64,000 nt of DNA from contig NZ_SDMK01000003.1 of the NCBI RefSeq assembly GCF_004123295.1, positions 248,001 through 312,000 of the forward strand, read 5' to 3'. Position 1 is the stretch's first letter. Each line of letters opens with the position of its first letter. Below the pieces are notes generated by a model. That model was not told where the DNA came from. It made no database searches and saw only the letters and a program-made list of their open reading frames with translations. This DNA comes from Silvibacterium dinghuense (lineage in GTDB: Bacteria > Acidobacteriota > Terriglobia > Terriglobales > Acidobacteriaceae). This document shows, piece by piece, positions 9,089 to 18,032 of this stretch. Position numbers and translations under genes: made by a program.

Positions 9089-9632
9089 AGCGTCCCTCCT
9101 TTTCCCGCCCCATGGTTGCCGCCATCTTCTGTTTCAGCATCTGCCGGGCCCGCATCAGCCGCGTACGCACCGTGCCCTCCGGAACCTCCAGCACCTCGGC
9201 CATCTCACGGGAATTCATCTCCTCCACCGCAGAGAGCGCCAGAACCTGCCGAAACTCCTCCGGCAAGGCATCGATCATCCTATGCACTGCGGCCACGGCG
9301 CTTGCGTCTGCGACTCTCTGCTCGGGCGATAACTCCATCGAAACCGGCTCCCATGCTGCCTCGTCGCTGCTCAGGCTTTCCATCCGCGTTCGCGCCGGCA
9401 GCCGATCCGCCTGGAGGTGATCGAGCGCCACCCGCCACACCGTCCTGGCCAGAAACGCGCGCTCATTCTTCATGCCCTGCCACGTCCGGTTGCGATAGAG
9501 CTTGAGAAACATCTCCTGCGCCGCATCCTCGGCGTCCTGCCGATGGCGCAGCACCGCATAGGCTACGCGCACCACAAACCGCGCATGCCGCGACACCATC
9601 GCCTCGAACTCCGCCTCCTCTACCGCGTTCAA
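9078..9632 (-). CDS. ECF-family RNA polymerase sigma factor
   Basis: 184 residues. Region 2 spans about residues 12-70 (AEDAAQEMFLKLYRN) and region 4 about 117-170 (LPEEFRQVLALSAVEEMNSREM, then a helix-turn-helix VPEGTVRTRLMRAR). Both are typical of RpoE-like extracytoplasmic-function sigma factors. The longest frame starts at TTG 9632; an in-frame ATG follows at codon 12, so the start is uncertain. It is first in a three-gene operon with a membrane protein and a secreted protein, the standard layout for envelope-stress or nutrient sensing. Confidence 0.9.
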   Translation of the reverse strand: MNAVEEAEFEAMVSRHARFVVRVAYAVLRHRQDAEDAAQEMFLKLYRNRTWQGMKNERAFLARTVWRVALDHLQADRLPARTRMESLSSDEAAWEPVSMELSPEQRVADASAVAAVHRMIDALPEEFRQVLALSAVEEMNSREMAEVLEVPEGTVRTRLMRARQMLKQKMAATMGREKEGRYAR

Positions 9633-9955
9633 AGCCTCAGGCTCCCCACTCCCTGCCGCCGTGTTCCGTATCGCATGCCTTCACTCGCGAGGACGGCAGA
9701 ATGGAGCAAAGTGTTCATTTTTCTTCACACCGTTTTCTGCAATTTCTTCGGGCTTTGTGTGTTTGAGCAAAATCCCGGCCCAGACAGCCATTCTGATGAA
9801 TTCTTCATCCAATGGATAAGACTTAATTTCATTGCTTCTCGCGGCGCCACAGCAGCGTCGCCTCCACTACGGCCAGCAATCCATTCAGCAGGTGGCTGCC
9901 ACGGACGGTTCGCATCCGCGCCCTCCGGTTTGCGCGCCCCGGAAAGATAGAGAGC
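9633..9955. promoter_or_regulatory. Divergent intergenic region between sigma operon and otsA
   Basis: This 323-base spacer must hold the promoters of the leftward sigma operon and the rightward trehalose operon. Its middle part (about 9700-9830) is noticeably more AT-rich than the flanking genes, as expected for promoters. I see no convincing conserved -35/-10 pair, no strong inverted repeat and no small gene. Confidence 0.5.
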
Positions 9956-11470
9956 ATGTCCAATCGCAAGACACTGCAGCGGCTCATGCACAGGGAGCTT
10001 CAGGGGGTAAAGTTCCTCGTCGTCTCCAACCGCGAGCCCTATGTACATAGCTGGAAAGGAGAGGAGATGGTTGCCAGCCGCCCTGCTGGCGGATTGGCTC
10101 TGGCGCTCGACCCTGTGTTGCAGGCCGCGAACGGCACCTGGATCGCTCAGGGCACGGGCGATGCGGATCGTGAATCTGTCGATGAGCACGATCACGTTGC
10201 TGTCCCGCCCGACAATCCCACCTACACGCTGCGCCGCGTCTGGATCGACGAGCAGCTCCAGCGTGAGTTCTACAACGGCATGGCCAACGAAGGACTCTGG
10301 CCGCTCTGCCATGCCTCTTTTGTGCGCCCCACCTTCCGTCCGCGCGACTGGGAGAGCTATCGCCGCGCCAACCAGATCTTTGCCGACGCCATCCTCGAAG
10401 AGGCCGGTGATGAAGCTGCCTTTGTCTTCATCCAGGACTATCACTTCGCGCTGCTTCCGCGCATGCTCAAGGAGCGCAACCCCAAACTGATCGTCGCGCA
10501 GTTCTGGCATATTCCATGGCCCAATGCCGAAGCCTTCCGCGCCTTCCCCTGGAAGGAGGAGATTCTCGACGGCCTGCTGGGGAACGATCTCTTCGGTTTC
10601 CAGCTCCGCTATCACTGCACAAATTTCCTCGAGACCATTGACCGGAATATCGAAGCCATCGTCAATAACGAGCAGTCCAACGTGCAGCGCGGCGGCCACG
10701 AAACCCTGGTGCGTCCCTTCCCCATCAGCATCGACTTCGACGCGCACGTACGCACCGCTTTCGGCCCGGAAGTCCAGGCAGACATGGAGGAGTGGCGCAG
10801 GCAGCTGAACCTCGACAGCTCAGGCATAGAATTTCTCGGCATCGGCATCGACCGCATCGATTACACCAAGGGCATTCCCGATCGCCTGCATGGCTTCGAC
10901 TACTTCCTCGAACAGCACCCCGAGTACAGGGGCCGCATTCAGTTTGTGCAGATCGGCGTGCCCAGCCGCATGCAGATCGAGCAGTACCAGGCGGTCAGCG
11001 AAGAAGTGGAAAAGCTGGTCGACACCATCAACACCCGGTGGGCCACCGGCTCATGGAAGCCGGTTATCTTCCTCAAGCAATACTTCACGCCGCGCCAGCT
11101 GATCGCGCTCCATCGCCTTGCCCATTTCTGCGTCGTCACCTCGCTGCATGACGGCATGAACCTGGTCGCCAAGGAGTATGTCGCCAGCCGCTTCGATGAG
11201 GACGGGGTGCTCATTCTCAGCCGCTTTACCGGCGCCGCCCGCGAACTCTCCGACGCGCTGCTGGTCAACCCTTTCGCGATCGGCGAAATCGCCGAAGCCA
11301 TCGCCCAGGCCGTCCATATGAAGCAGGAGGAGCGGCGCAAACGCATGCGGCGCATGCGCCGCGAGGTGGAAGAAAACAATATCTACCACTGGGCCGCGAA
11401 TATCCTCTCGCAGCTGCTTCGCTTTGAGATTCCATCCACGCAATCAGAAGACGAAGAGGAAATAGAATGA
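9956..11470 (+). CDS. otsA: Trehalose-6-phosphate synthase (GT20)
   Basis: 504 residues of family GT20, which joins UDP-glucose and glucose-6-phosphate to make trehalose-6-phosphate in the cytosol. Visible landmarks are LVVSNREP (residues 21-28), the FIQDYHFALLP segment that binds the acceptor, QFWHIPWPN, the IDRIDYTKGIPDR stretch and the nucleotide-sugar region ending SLHDGMNLVAKEYVASR. The length matches bacterial OtsA. The stop overlaps the otsB start as ATGA, so synthase and phosphatase are translationally coupled. Trehalose is a compatible solute, so osmotic or desiccation protection is the likely purpose. Confidence 0.96.
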   Translation: MSNRKTLQRLMHRELQGVKFLVVSNREPYVHSWKGEEMVASRPAGGLALALDPVLQAANGTWIAQGTGDADRESVDEHDHVAVPPDNPTYTLRRVWIDEQLQREFYNGMANEGLWPLCHASFVRPTFRPRDWESYRRANQIFADAILEEAGDEAAFVFIQDYHFALLPRMLKERNPKLIVAQFWHIPWPNAEAFRAFPWKEEILDGLLGNDLFGFQLRYHCTNFLETIDRNIEAIVNNEQSNVQRGGHETLVRPFPISIDFDAHVRTAFGPEVQADMEEWRRQLNLDSSGIEFLGIGIDRIDYTKGIPDRLHGFDYFLEQHPEYRGRIQFVQIGVPSRMQIEQYQAVSEEVEKLVDTINTRWATGSWKPVIFLKQYFTPRQLIALHRLAHFCVVTSLHDGMNLVAKEYVASRFDEDGVLILSRFTGAARELSDALLVNPFAIGEIAEAIAQAVHMKQEERRKRMRRMRREVEENNIYHWAANILSQLLRFEIPSTQSEDEEEIE

Positions 11471-12255
11471 CTACGCCCCTCGCCACCTATCTCCCGCAGC
11501 TGCGCGATGCCGTCGCATCCTCATCCCGAGTGGTGTTGCTGCTCGACTTCGATGGCACGCTCGCACCGCTCGTCCAGCGGCCTGAGCTTGCTGCCCTGCC
11601 TCAGCCCACGCGTGCCGCTCTTACTGCACTCCAGAGCTCGCCGCGAGTGACGCTGGCCTTCATCAGCGGACGCGCTCTCGCGGACCTGCGCTCGCGTGTC
11701 GGTCTCAACGCCATTTATGCCGGCAATCACGGTCTCGAAATCGAAGGCCCCGGACTGGATTTTCATGGTGTGGACCTCATCCAATCCACCGAGGTGCTTC
11801 GCGCGGTCAGCGCGAAGCTTGCCGAGAAGCTGCACGCGATCCCCGGGGCGCAGGTGGAAGACAAGCAGTCGAGCCTCAGCGTTCACTATCGCAATGTCGA
11901 TCCGTCGCTCGCTCCGCGCGTCAAACAGATCACCCAATCTGTCACAGCGTCGTATACAAATTTCGTCGTCCTGCACGAAGGCAAACTGGTGATCGAAGTC
12001 CGGCCACGGGTCGACTGGCATAAGGGCAAAGCTGCCGAGTGGATACTCCAGCAGATCGCGTCCCCGGCGCCACTCATCATCGCGATGGGCGATGACCGCA
12101 CCGACGAAGACATCTTCCGCTCCGTGCCCGATTCCATTTCCATCAAGGTCGGCGAAGGTCCGACTTCCGCGCGCTTCCGGGTCGGCGATCCCGGCGAAGT
12201 CGGACGAGTGCTCGAACTCATTCGAGAAGCGGTTTCCTGCCGCGCAACAGTCTGA
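11467..12255 (+). CDS. otsB: Trehalose-6-phosphate phosphatase
   Basis: 262 residues of the HAD superfamily. Motif I is DFDGT at residues 27-31 with both catalytic aspartates. FISGRALADLR and GNHGLEIEG are typical trehalose-phosphatase segments, and motif IV is GDDRTDEDIF. It removes phosphate from the OtsA product to release trehalose. The start lies inside the otsA stop (ATGA), giving a two-gene operon. The following acylase gene is 68 bases downstream in the same direction and may share the transcript, though nothing links it functionally. Confidence 0.96.
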   Translation: MTTPLATYLPQLRDAVASSSRVVLLLDFDGTLAPLVQRPELAALPQPTRAALTALQSSPRVTLAFISGRALADLRSRVGLNAIYAGNHGLEIEGPGLDFHGVDLIQSTEVLRAVSAKLAEKLHAIPGAQVEDKQSSLSVHYRNVDPSLAPRVKQITQSVTASYTNFVVLHEGKLVIEVRPRVDWHKGKAAEWILQQIASPAPLIIAMGDDRTDEDIFRSVPDSISIKVGEGPTSARFRVGDPGEVGRVLELIREAVSCRATV

Positions 12256-12323
12256 GACTGACCCTGGGACTTCGCGATTGTTTTGCTGCTCTACCTGTGC
12301 CATCATCCGCACTAGCCCTGCAC

Positions 12324-14606
12324 ATGGAGAGCCCTTTGCACCGTAGACGATGGCGTTGTCCCCTGGCCGGAACATTTCTTCTTGTACTTCTGCCCGCATT
12401 TTCACCTGCCCAGCCTATTTCCACCCCGGAGCTCACACGTTTGCGGCACGAAGCCGCGCAGGTCACCATCCGCCGCGATGACTGGGGCATTGCTCACGTC
12501 TCCGGCCAGACTGACGCCGATGCTGTCTTCGGCATGATCTACGCACAGGCCGAAGACGACTTTCCCCGCATCGAACGCAACTACCTCGTCTCTCTCGGAC
12601 GCCTCTCCGAAGCAGAAGGCGAGAAAGCTATGTGGGAGGATCTCCGTCAGCAGCTGTTCATCGATCCCACTGAGCTTCAGCGCCTTTACACACAGAGCCC
12701 GGCATGGCTGCAGAAGCTGATGAACGCGTGGGCCGATGGCCTCAACTACTACCTCGCCACGCATCCCGATGTACACCCCGCGGTCATCCATCATTTCGAG
12801 CCATGGATGGCGCTCTCCTTCACCGAGGGCAGCATCGGCGGCGATATCGAGCGCGTGAACCTCAAAGCACTTTCGGCTTTCTACACGCAGGCCCACGAAG
12901 CCGTTTCAGCCTCCACGCAGCCTCCGCATCCACCCACGCCACGCGAGCTGGCCATGCTCGCCGATCCGGATCGCTTCGATCCCGACAAGCTCGAGACCGA
13001 GCCGCAGGGCTCAAACGGCATTGTGATCGCGGCCTCGCATACCGTCGATCATCACCCGCTGCTGCTCATCAACCCGCATACGTCCTTTTTCTTCCGTTCC
13101 GAGTTACAAATGACGAGCGGTGAAGGCCTGAATGCCTACGGCGCCGTCACCTGGGGGCAATTCTTCATCTATCAGGGCTTCAACGACCGCGCCGGATGGA
13201 TGCATACCTCGAGCGGTGTCGATGCCGTCGACGAATATGTAGAGACGGTCGCCGCTCGCAATGGGCACTGGTTCTATAAGTACGGCAACGAGTGGCGTCC
13301 CGTCACCGAGCGCACCTTCACACTGCGATACCCCAAGCCCTCCGGCATCACCACGCGCACCTTTACCGCCTATTTCACCTCGCATGGGCCCGTCATCCGC
13401 GCAGAAGGCGACCACTGGATCACCATCCAGCTCATGAATATCCCGATTGCTGCGCTCGAACAGTCGTACCTGCGCACCAAGGCCCGCACCTATGCGGAGT
13501 ATTGGAAGACCATGGAGCTGCAGGCCAACTCCTCCAACAACACGCTCTTCGTCGATGCCGACGGCGACATCGCCTACTTCCACGGCAACTTCATTCCGCG
13601 CCGCGATCCACGCTTTGACTACACGCGCCCCGTCGACGGCAGCGATCCCTCCACGGACTGGCATGGCCTGCTCTCCGTCGAAGAGACGCCGCACCTGCTC
13701 AATCCGAAGAGCGGCTATCTCTTCAACGTAAACAACTGGCCGTGGACCGGAGCAGGCGCGAGCAGCCTGCGTGCGAGCGACTACCCTGCCTACGTCGAAA
13801 TGGGTGGAGAAACCGCGCGCGGCCAGCATGCCATCCGCCTGCTCACCCACCACCCCGACTTCACGCTCGATTCCCTGCTCACACTCGCCTTCGACAGTTA
13901 CCTGCCATGGTTCGACAAGCCCATACCCGCACTCGTCAAGGCATGGGATGCTCTGCCTGACGCCGATCCGCGCAAGGCGCAGCTTGCCGAGCAGGTAAAC
14001 ACGCTGCGCAACTGGGACCATCGCTGGGGCGTGGACTCCATCGCCACCTCGCTCGCCATCTTCTGGGGCACGGAGCTGCGCAGCACGCTTTCGCCGAAGA
14101 TCAAGCCGGATGCACGCACCGCAGGCCTCGCCGTACAGGAATATGCGGCGACGCAGGCCACACCGGACGAACTGCTCAGCACACTCGCCGCAGCCTCGGC
14201 AAAACTCACCGCCAGCTTCGGCACCTGGAAGACCCCATGGGGGCAGATCAATCGCTTCCAGCGGCTCACGGGCGATATCCAGCAGCCCTTCAACGACGCA
14301 GCTCCGAGCATCCCCGTCGGCTTCACCTCGTCCGTGTGGGGCTCGCTCGCTGCCTTCGGCGCGCATGCCTATCCAGGAACCAAGAAATGGTACGGCACCG
14401 TCGGCAACAGCTTCGTCGCAGTGGTTGAATTCGGTCCCCGCATCCGCGCCCGCGCCATCACCGCCGGAGGTGAGAGCGGTCATCCATCCTCACCGCACTT
14501 CGACGACGAAGCGCAACGCTACGTCAGCGGCAATCTGCGAGAAGTCTACTTCTATCCCGATCAGCTCCAGGGCCACACGGAGCGCGTCTATCACCCGGGA
14601 GAATAA
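12324..14606 (+). CDS. Secreted penicillin-acylase-family Ntn hydrolase
   Basis: About 760 residues with a signal peptide (MESPLHRRRWRCPLAG, hydrophobic core, FSPAQP). Penicillin amidase family members are autoprocessed periplasmic N-terminal-nucleophile hydrolases that cleave amides. The expected processing site is EPQGS-N, with Ser about 230 as the new N-terminal nucleophile. Downstream INPHTSF and YQGFNDRAGWMHTSSG match family positions. Substrates range from beta-lactams to acyl-homoserine lactones and cannot be told from sequence. An upstream GTG at 12297 is possible; the ATG is preferred because it begins directly with a signal peptide. Confidence 0.88.
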   Translation: MESPLHRRRWRCPLAGTFLLVLLPAFSPAQPISTPELTRLRHEAAQVTIRRDDWGIAHVSGQTDADAVFGMIYAQAEDDFPRIERNYLVSLGRLSEAEGEKAMWEDLRQQLFIDPTELQRLYTQSPAWLQKLMNAWADGLNYYLATHPDVHPAVIHHFEPWMALSFTEGSIGGDIERVNLKALSAFYTQAHEAVSASTQPPHPPTPRELAMLADPDRFDPDKLETEPQGSNGIVIAASHTVDHHPLLLINPHTSFFFRSELQMTSGEGLNAYGAVTWGQFFIYQGFNDRAGWMHTSSGVDAVDEYVETVAARNGHWFYKYGNEWRPVTERTFTLRYPKPSGITTRTFTAYFTSHGPVIRAEGDHWITIQLMNIPIAALEQSYLRTKARTYAEYWKTMELQANSSNNTLFVDADGDIAYFHGNFIPRRDPRFDYTRPVDGSDPSTDWHGLLSVEETPHLLNPKSGYLFNVNNWPWTGAGASSLRASDYPAYVEMGGETARGQHAIRLLTHHPDFTLDSLLTLAFDSYLPWFDKPIPALVKAWDALPDADPRKAQLAEQVNTLRNWDHRWGVDSIATSLAIFWGTELRSTLSPKIKPDARTAGLAVQEYAATQATPDELLSTLAAASAKLTASFGTWKTPWGQINRFQRLTGDIQQPFNDAAPSIPVGFTSSVWGSLAAFGAHAYPGTKKWYGTVGNSFVAVVEFGPRIRARAITAGGESGHPSSPHFDDEAQRYVSGNLREVYFYPDQLQGHTERVYHPGE

Positions 14607-14615
14607 CCTTCGTAA

Positions 14616-14652
14616 AAGAGAAAGGCAACGTCCTCGGACGCTGCCTTTTACT
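14616..14652. terminator. Bidirectional intrinsic terminator between acylase gene and dapB
   Basis: AAAGGCA-a-CGTCC and GGACG-c-TGCCTTT form a hairpin with a 2-base loop, with A-rich sequence on the left and TTTTA on the right. It serves both convergent genes, whose stops lie 9 and 28 bases away. Confidence 0.85.
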
Positions 14653-14676
14653 TGTCATCGCAAGAAATTTGTCCAT

Positions 14677-15360
14677 TTATCCGAGCTGCGAAGAGATTTC
14701 GCTGAACTCCCACACGCCCTTCTTGTCGTGGATCCATTCCGCCGCGCGCACCGCGCCCTCGGCGAAGCCACGTCGCGAGAAGGCTTCGTGCTTCAGCTCG
14801 ATCACATCGTTCTCCGAGCGAGCCTCGATCACGTGCAGACCGGAAGCATCGCCTTCGCGATGCGAGGTGATCTCGACCTCGAGCCCAGGCACAGCAGACT
14901 GCAGCGCCTGCTTGAGCGAGAGAGCCGTACCCGAAGGCGCATCCTTCTTGCTCACATGGTGCGTCTCGCTGATCGAGAAGCGGTAGTGCGGCACTGCCTT
15001 CGCCAGCTCCTTCGCCAGCCGCAGCGTTGCCTGCACCCCCACCGAGTAATTCGTGCCGTAGAGCAGCCCGGCATTCTTGCGTGCCGCCAAAGCGCGCATA
15101 TCCTCGAGCTGGCTGTACCAGCCCGTGGTGCCCACCACCATGTGCGCACCGTTCGCCAGGCACGCGCGCATGTTCGGGATGACCGCCTGCGGAGTCGTGA
15201 AGTCAATCACCGCATCGAATTGTGCAAGGAATGGAGCCGTCAGCGCGCTTGCGTCGCGGTTCTCTTCCTCACCCAGCACGCGTACGCCATGGCCGCGCTC
15301 GTGCGCGATATCCGCCACCACGCGGCCCGTCTTGCCTCGCCCTAACACCAGAAACAGCAT
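14677..15360 (-). CDS. dapB: 4-hydroxy-tetrahydrodipicolinate reductase
   Basis: 227 residues, slightly shorter than many DapB proteins. It reduces the dapA product toward meso-diaminopimelate and lysine using NAD(P)H. The catalytic segment SETHHVSKKDAPSGTA, with its His pair and Lys, is intact, as is VGTTGWY. The N-terminal dinucleotide loop reads GRGKTG rather than the commoner GxxGRMG, which may alter cofactor preference. It is third in asd-lysC-dapB, 11 bases after lysC. No dapA is visible in the window. Confidence 0.93.
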   Translation of the reverse strand: MLFLVLGRGKTGRVVADIAHERGHGVRVLGEEENRDASALTAPFLAQFDAVIDFTTPQAVIPNMRACLANGAHMVVGTTGWYSQLEDMRALAARKNAGLLYGTNYSVGVQATLRLAKELAKAVPHYRFSISETHHVSKKDAPSGTALSLKQALQSAVPGLEVEITSHREGDASGLHVIEARSENDVIELKHEAFSRRGFAEGAVRAAEWIHDKKGVWEFSEISSQLG

Positions 15361-15371
15361 GTTTTCTACCT

Positions 15372-16811
15372 CTACGCCTTCACGGCCCTGGCCGCTTCCA
15401 CGTCGAAGACTTCCGGATCGGGATCCGAGAAGAACGCCTTGTGCAGTGAGCGGATGGCTTCTTCCACGTCATCTTCTTCGATCATGAAACTCATGTTGAT
15501 CTCGGATGCGCCCTGCGAAATCATGCGCACGTTCACATGCTTCACCGCGCCGAAAACCTGCGCGGCAATGCCGTTGTGTCCGCGGATATCTTCGCCCACC
15601 AGGCAGATCAGCGCCTTGCGGCCTTCATACTTCACGTCGGCCAGCTTGCTCAGATCGGCGGCGATGTCCGGCAGCTTTTCATTCGAGTCCACCGTCAGTG
15701 AGACCGAGACCTCAGAGGTCGAGACCATATCGACTGCACACTTGTGCTTGTCGAAGACATCGAAGATCGCCTTCAGATAGCCATGCGACATCAGCATGCG
15801 GCTCGCCACCACGTCGATAATTGTCAGCTTGCGCTTGGCGGCAATCGACTTGAAGGGGCTCTTGCAGTGCGGCGCGAGCGAGATGATGCGCGTGCCTTCG
15901 TTCTCCGGATTGCGCGAGTTCAGCACCAGCACCGGGATGTTCTTCTTCACCGCCGGAAGGATCGTCGCCGGATGCAGCACCTTCGCGCCGAAGTAGGCGA
16001 GTTCGGCTGCCTCTTCGAAGCTGATCGTCTTCACGCGCAGCGCCTCGGGCACAATGCGCGGATCGGTCGTCATGATGCCGTTCACATCGGTCCAGATTTC
16101 GATCGCGCCTGCGTCGATGCCGCCGCCGACGAGCGCCGCCGTAAAGTCCGAGCCGCCGCGGCCCAGCGTCGTGGTGATGATCTTGTCATCCTCGACCGCA
16201 CCCGGCGCGACATAGGAGCCGATAAAACCACCCATCACCACCGTACGGCCTTCCGTCGCATGCGGCAGCACGTGCTCCTTGAGCCGCGCCTCGATCATGG
16301 CGTCGTTTGGAATCGCCTTGCCGTGCTGGTTGTCGGTGATGATGCACTTGCGCGCGTCCACGTGCACGCCGTTCAGGCCGCGCTGCGAGAAGGCTTCCGC
16401 AATCATGCGGCTCGAAAGACGCTCGCCCATCGAGACGATCATGTCGCTGATGCGCGGTGTCAACTCGCCAACAGCAGCCAGTCCGCGCAGCACTTCATCC
16501 AGGCCATCGAATTCAGCATCGATCGATGCGCTCAGAGCAACATTCGCCGGCTGCTCGACAAGCGCACAAGCGGTTTCCTTATGCCGGCTGCGCAGGCGAG
16601 CCGTGATCGCCAGCGCACCGCTGCGATCGCCGCGTCCTGCTGCTGCAGCGGCTGCCAGCAGCTGGTCGGTGACCTTGGCCATCGCCGAAACCACCACGAT
16701 CGGCGTAAGACCCTTTTCGATGCGGCCACGGACGATGCCCGCGGTCCGGTTGATAGCGACTGCATCTTCGACGGACGTGCCGCCGAACTTCATCACGACC
16801 AGTTTGTTCAT
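15372..16811 (-). CDS. lysC: Aspartate kinase, monofunctional
   Basis: 479 residues. The amino-acid-kinase domain opens with VMKFGGTSVEDA (residues 6-17) and contains TLGRGGSDFTA, the aspartate-binding segment. Two ACT domains occupy roughly residues 315-460 and are expected to bind lysine and/or threonine for feedback control. The length and layout fit class III monofunctional kinases like E. coli LysC. The start overlaps the asd stop as ATGA, so the first two enzymes of the aspartate pathway are translationally coupled. Confidence 0.95.
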   Translation of the reverse strand: MNKLVVMKFGGTSVEDAVAINRTAGIVRGRIEKGLTPIVVVSAMAKVTDQLLAAAAAAGRGDRSGALAITARLRSRHKETACALVEQPANVALSASIDAEFDGLDEVLRGLAAVGELTPRISDMIVSMGERLSSRMIAEAFSQRGLNGVHVDARKCIITDNQHGKAIPNDAMIEARLKEHVLPHATEGRTVVMGGFIGSYVAPGAVEDDKIITTTLGRGGSDFTAALVGGGIDAGAIEIWTDVNGIMTTDPRIVPEALRVKTISFEEAAELAYFGAKVLHPATILPAVKKNIPVLVLNSRNPENEGTRIISLAPHCKSPFKSIAAKRKLTIIDVVASRMLMSHGYLKAIFDVFDKHKCAVDMVSTSEVSVSLTVDSNEKLPDIAADLSKLADVKYEGRKALICLVGEDIRGHNGIAAQVFGAVKHVNVRMISQGASEINMSFMIEEDDVEEAIRSLHKAFFSDPDPEVFDVEAARAVKA

Positions 16812-17887
16812 GCTGTGACAGCCGCCTGGTCAGAATTCTTCACGGGATCGAGCTTGCCGAGCGAAACCAGCAGCTCCGCATTCAGGAGCGCCGCACCGGC
16901 CGCGCCGCGAATCGTGTTGTGCGAGAGCACGGTGAACTTCCAGTCGAGCAGCGTGCACTCGCGCAGACGGCCCACCGTCGCCGCCATGCCGTTGCCGCGC
17001 ATCTTGTCCAGGCGCGGCTGCGGACGATCCTCAAGCCCGACGAACTCGATCGGCTGCGCAGGAGCTGTCGGCAGATCGCGGCCGGCCAGCGGCTGGAACT
17101 CACGCCACGCCGCAAGAATCTCTTCCTTCGTCGCCTTGCGCGAAAGCTTCACGCTGACAGACTCCGTGTGGCCATCTTCCACCGGCACGCGGTTGCAGTG
17201 CGCGGTCATGCCGGCCGCGAGCGGCTTCACCAGCTTGCCGTCGCGCGAACCCAGCAGGCGTAGCGTCTCGGCCTGCATCTTCTCTTCTTCGTTCTTGATG
17301 TACGGCACCACGTTGCCGAGGATGTCCATCGAAGCCACGCCGGGATAGCCCGCGCCGCTGATGGCCTGCATGGTGCTGACGAAAATCGCGTCGATACCGA
17401 AACGCTCGACCAGCGGCTTCAGCACCAGCACCAGTCCAATGGCTGAACAGTTCGGGTTGGTCACGATGTAGCCGCCCGACTCCTTGCGCCATGTCTGGTT
17501 TTCAAGGATCGGCAGGTGGTCGGCGTTGACCTCGGGGATCACCAGCGGCACATCCTCGTGCATGCGGAAGGCGCTCGAGTTCGAAATCACCGCGCAGCCT
17601 GCGGCTGCGAAGGCCGGCTCCATCTCGCGTGCGATGTCGGTATCGAGAGCAGCGAAGATAATCCTGGGGGCATGGTCAGGAACCGCCGGAGAGACGGTCA
17701 TGTTCGCGATGCGCTCGGGCAGCGCCGTGTCCAGCTTCCACTTGACTGCTTCGCCGTACTTCTTGCCACTCGAGCGATCGCTCGCCGCCAGCCACGCTAC
17801 TTCAAACCAGGGATGATTTTCGAGGAGCTGGATAAACCGCTGGCCGACCATTCCGGTCGCGCCGAGAATTCCAATCTTCTGCCGCAT
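16808..17887 (-). CDS. asd: Aspartate-semialdehyde dehydrogenase
   Basis: About 359 residues. GILGATGMVGQRF is the NADP-binding loop, and the catalytic Cys is in VTNPNCSAIGL (Cys about 147). The sequence looks like the fungal/archaeal-type branch of the family. It converts aspartyl phosphate to the semialdehyde feeding lysine, threonine and methionine. I start at ATG 17887, which lies just before the Rossmann fold; a TTG at 17917 would add 10 residues. It heads the asd-lysC-dapB operon and has an inverted-repeat leader upstream. Confidence 0.95.
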   Translation of the reverse strand: MRQKIGILGATGMVGQRFIQLLENHPWFEVAWLAASDRSSGKKYGEAVKWKLDTALPERIANMTVSPAVPDHAPRIIFAALDTDIAREMEPAFAAAGCAVISNSSAFRMHEDVPLVIPEVNADHLPILENQTWRKESGGYIVTNPNCSAIGLVLVLKPLVERFGIDAIFVSTMQAISGAGYPGVASMDILGNVVPYIKNEEEKMQAETLRLLGSRDGKLVKPLAAGMTAHCNRVPVEDGHTESVSVKLSRKATKEEILAAWREFQPLAGRDLPTAPAQPIEFVGLEDRPQPRLDKMRGNGMAATVGRLRECTLLDWKFTVLSHNTIRGAAGAALLNAELLVSLGKLDPVKNSDQAAVTA

Positions 17888-17919
17888 GTCTTTCGATCTG
17901 CCTGCCTGACTCGTCAAGA

Positions 17920-17982
17920 GTTACACTGCCCGGCTTATCAAAGCTGGAGCACCGGGACTGAATCGTGTAGCAACAGTGTAAC
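17920..17982 (-). promoter_or_regulatory. Inverted-repeat leader upstream of asd operon
   Basis: On the minus strand GTTACACTG (17982-17974) and CAGTGTAAC (17928-17920) form a perfect 9-bp outer stem. Immediately inside its 3' arm, CCGGG pairs with CCCGG across an 18-base loop, leaving a one-sided 17-base bulge. The element ends 32 bases before the asd ATG. This could be a structured RNA leader or a pair of protein-binding half-sites. It does not match the lysine or SAM riboswitch patterns I know. Confidence 0.4.
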
Positions 17983-18032
17983 GTCTTCCCGCGCGGCCAC
18001 GCACGCGCCAGATGACGCGAACGAGGCGCAGG

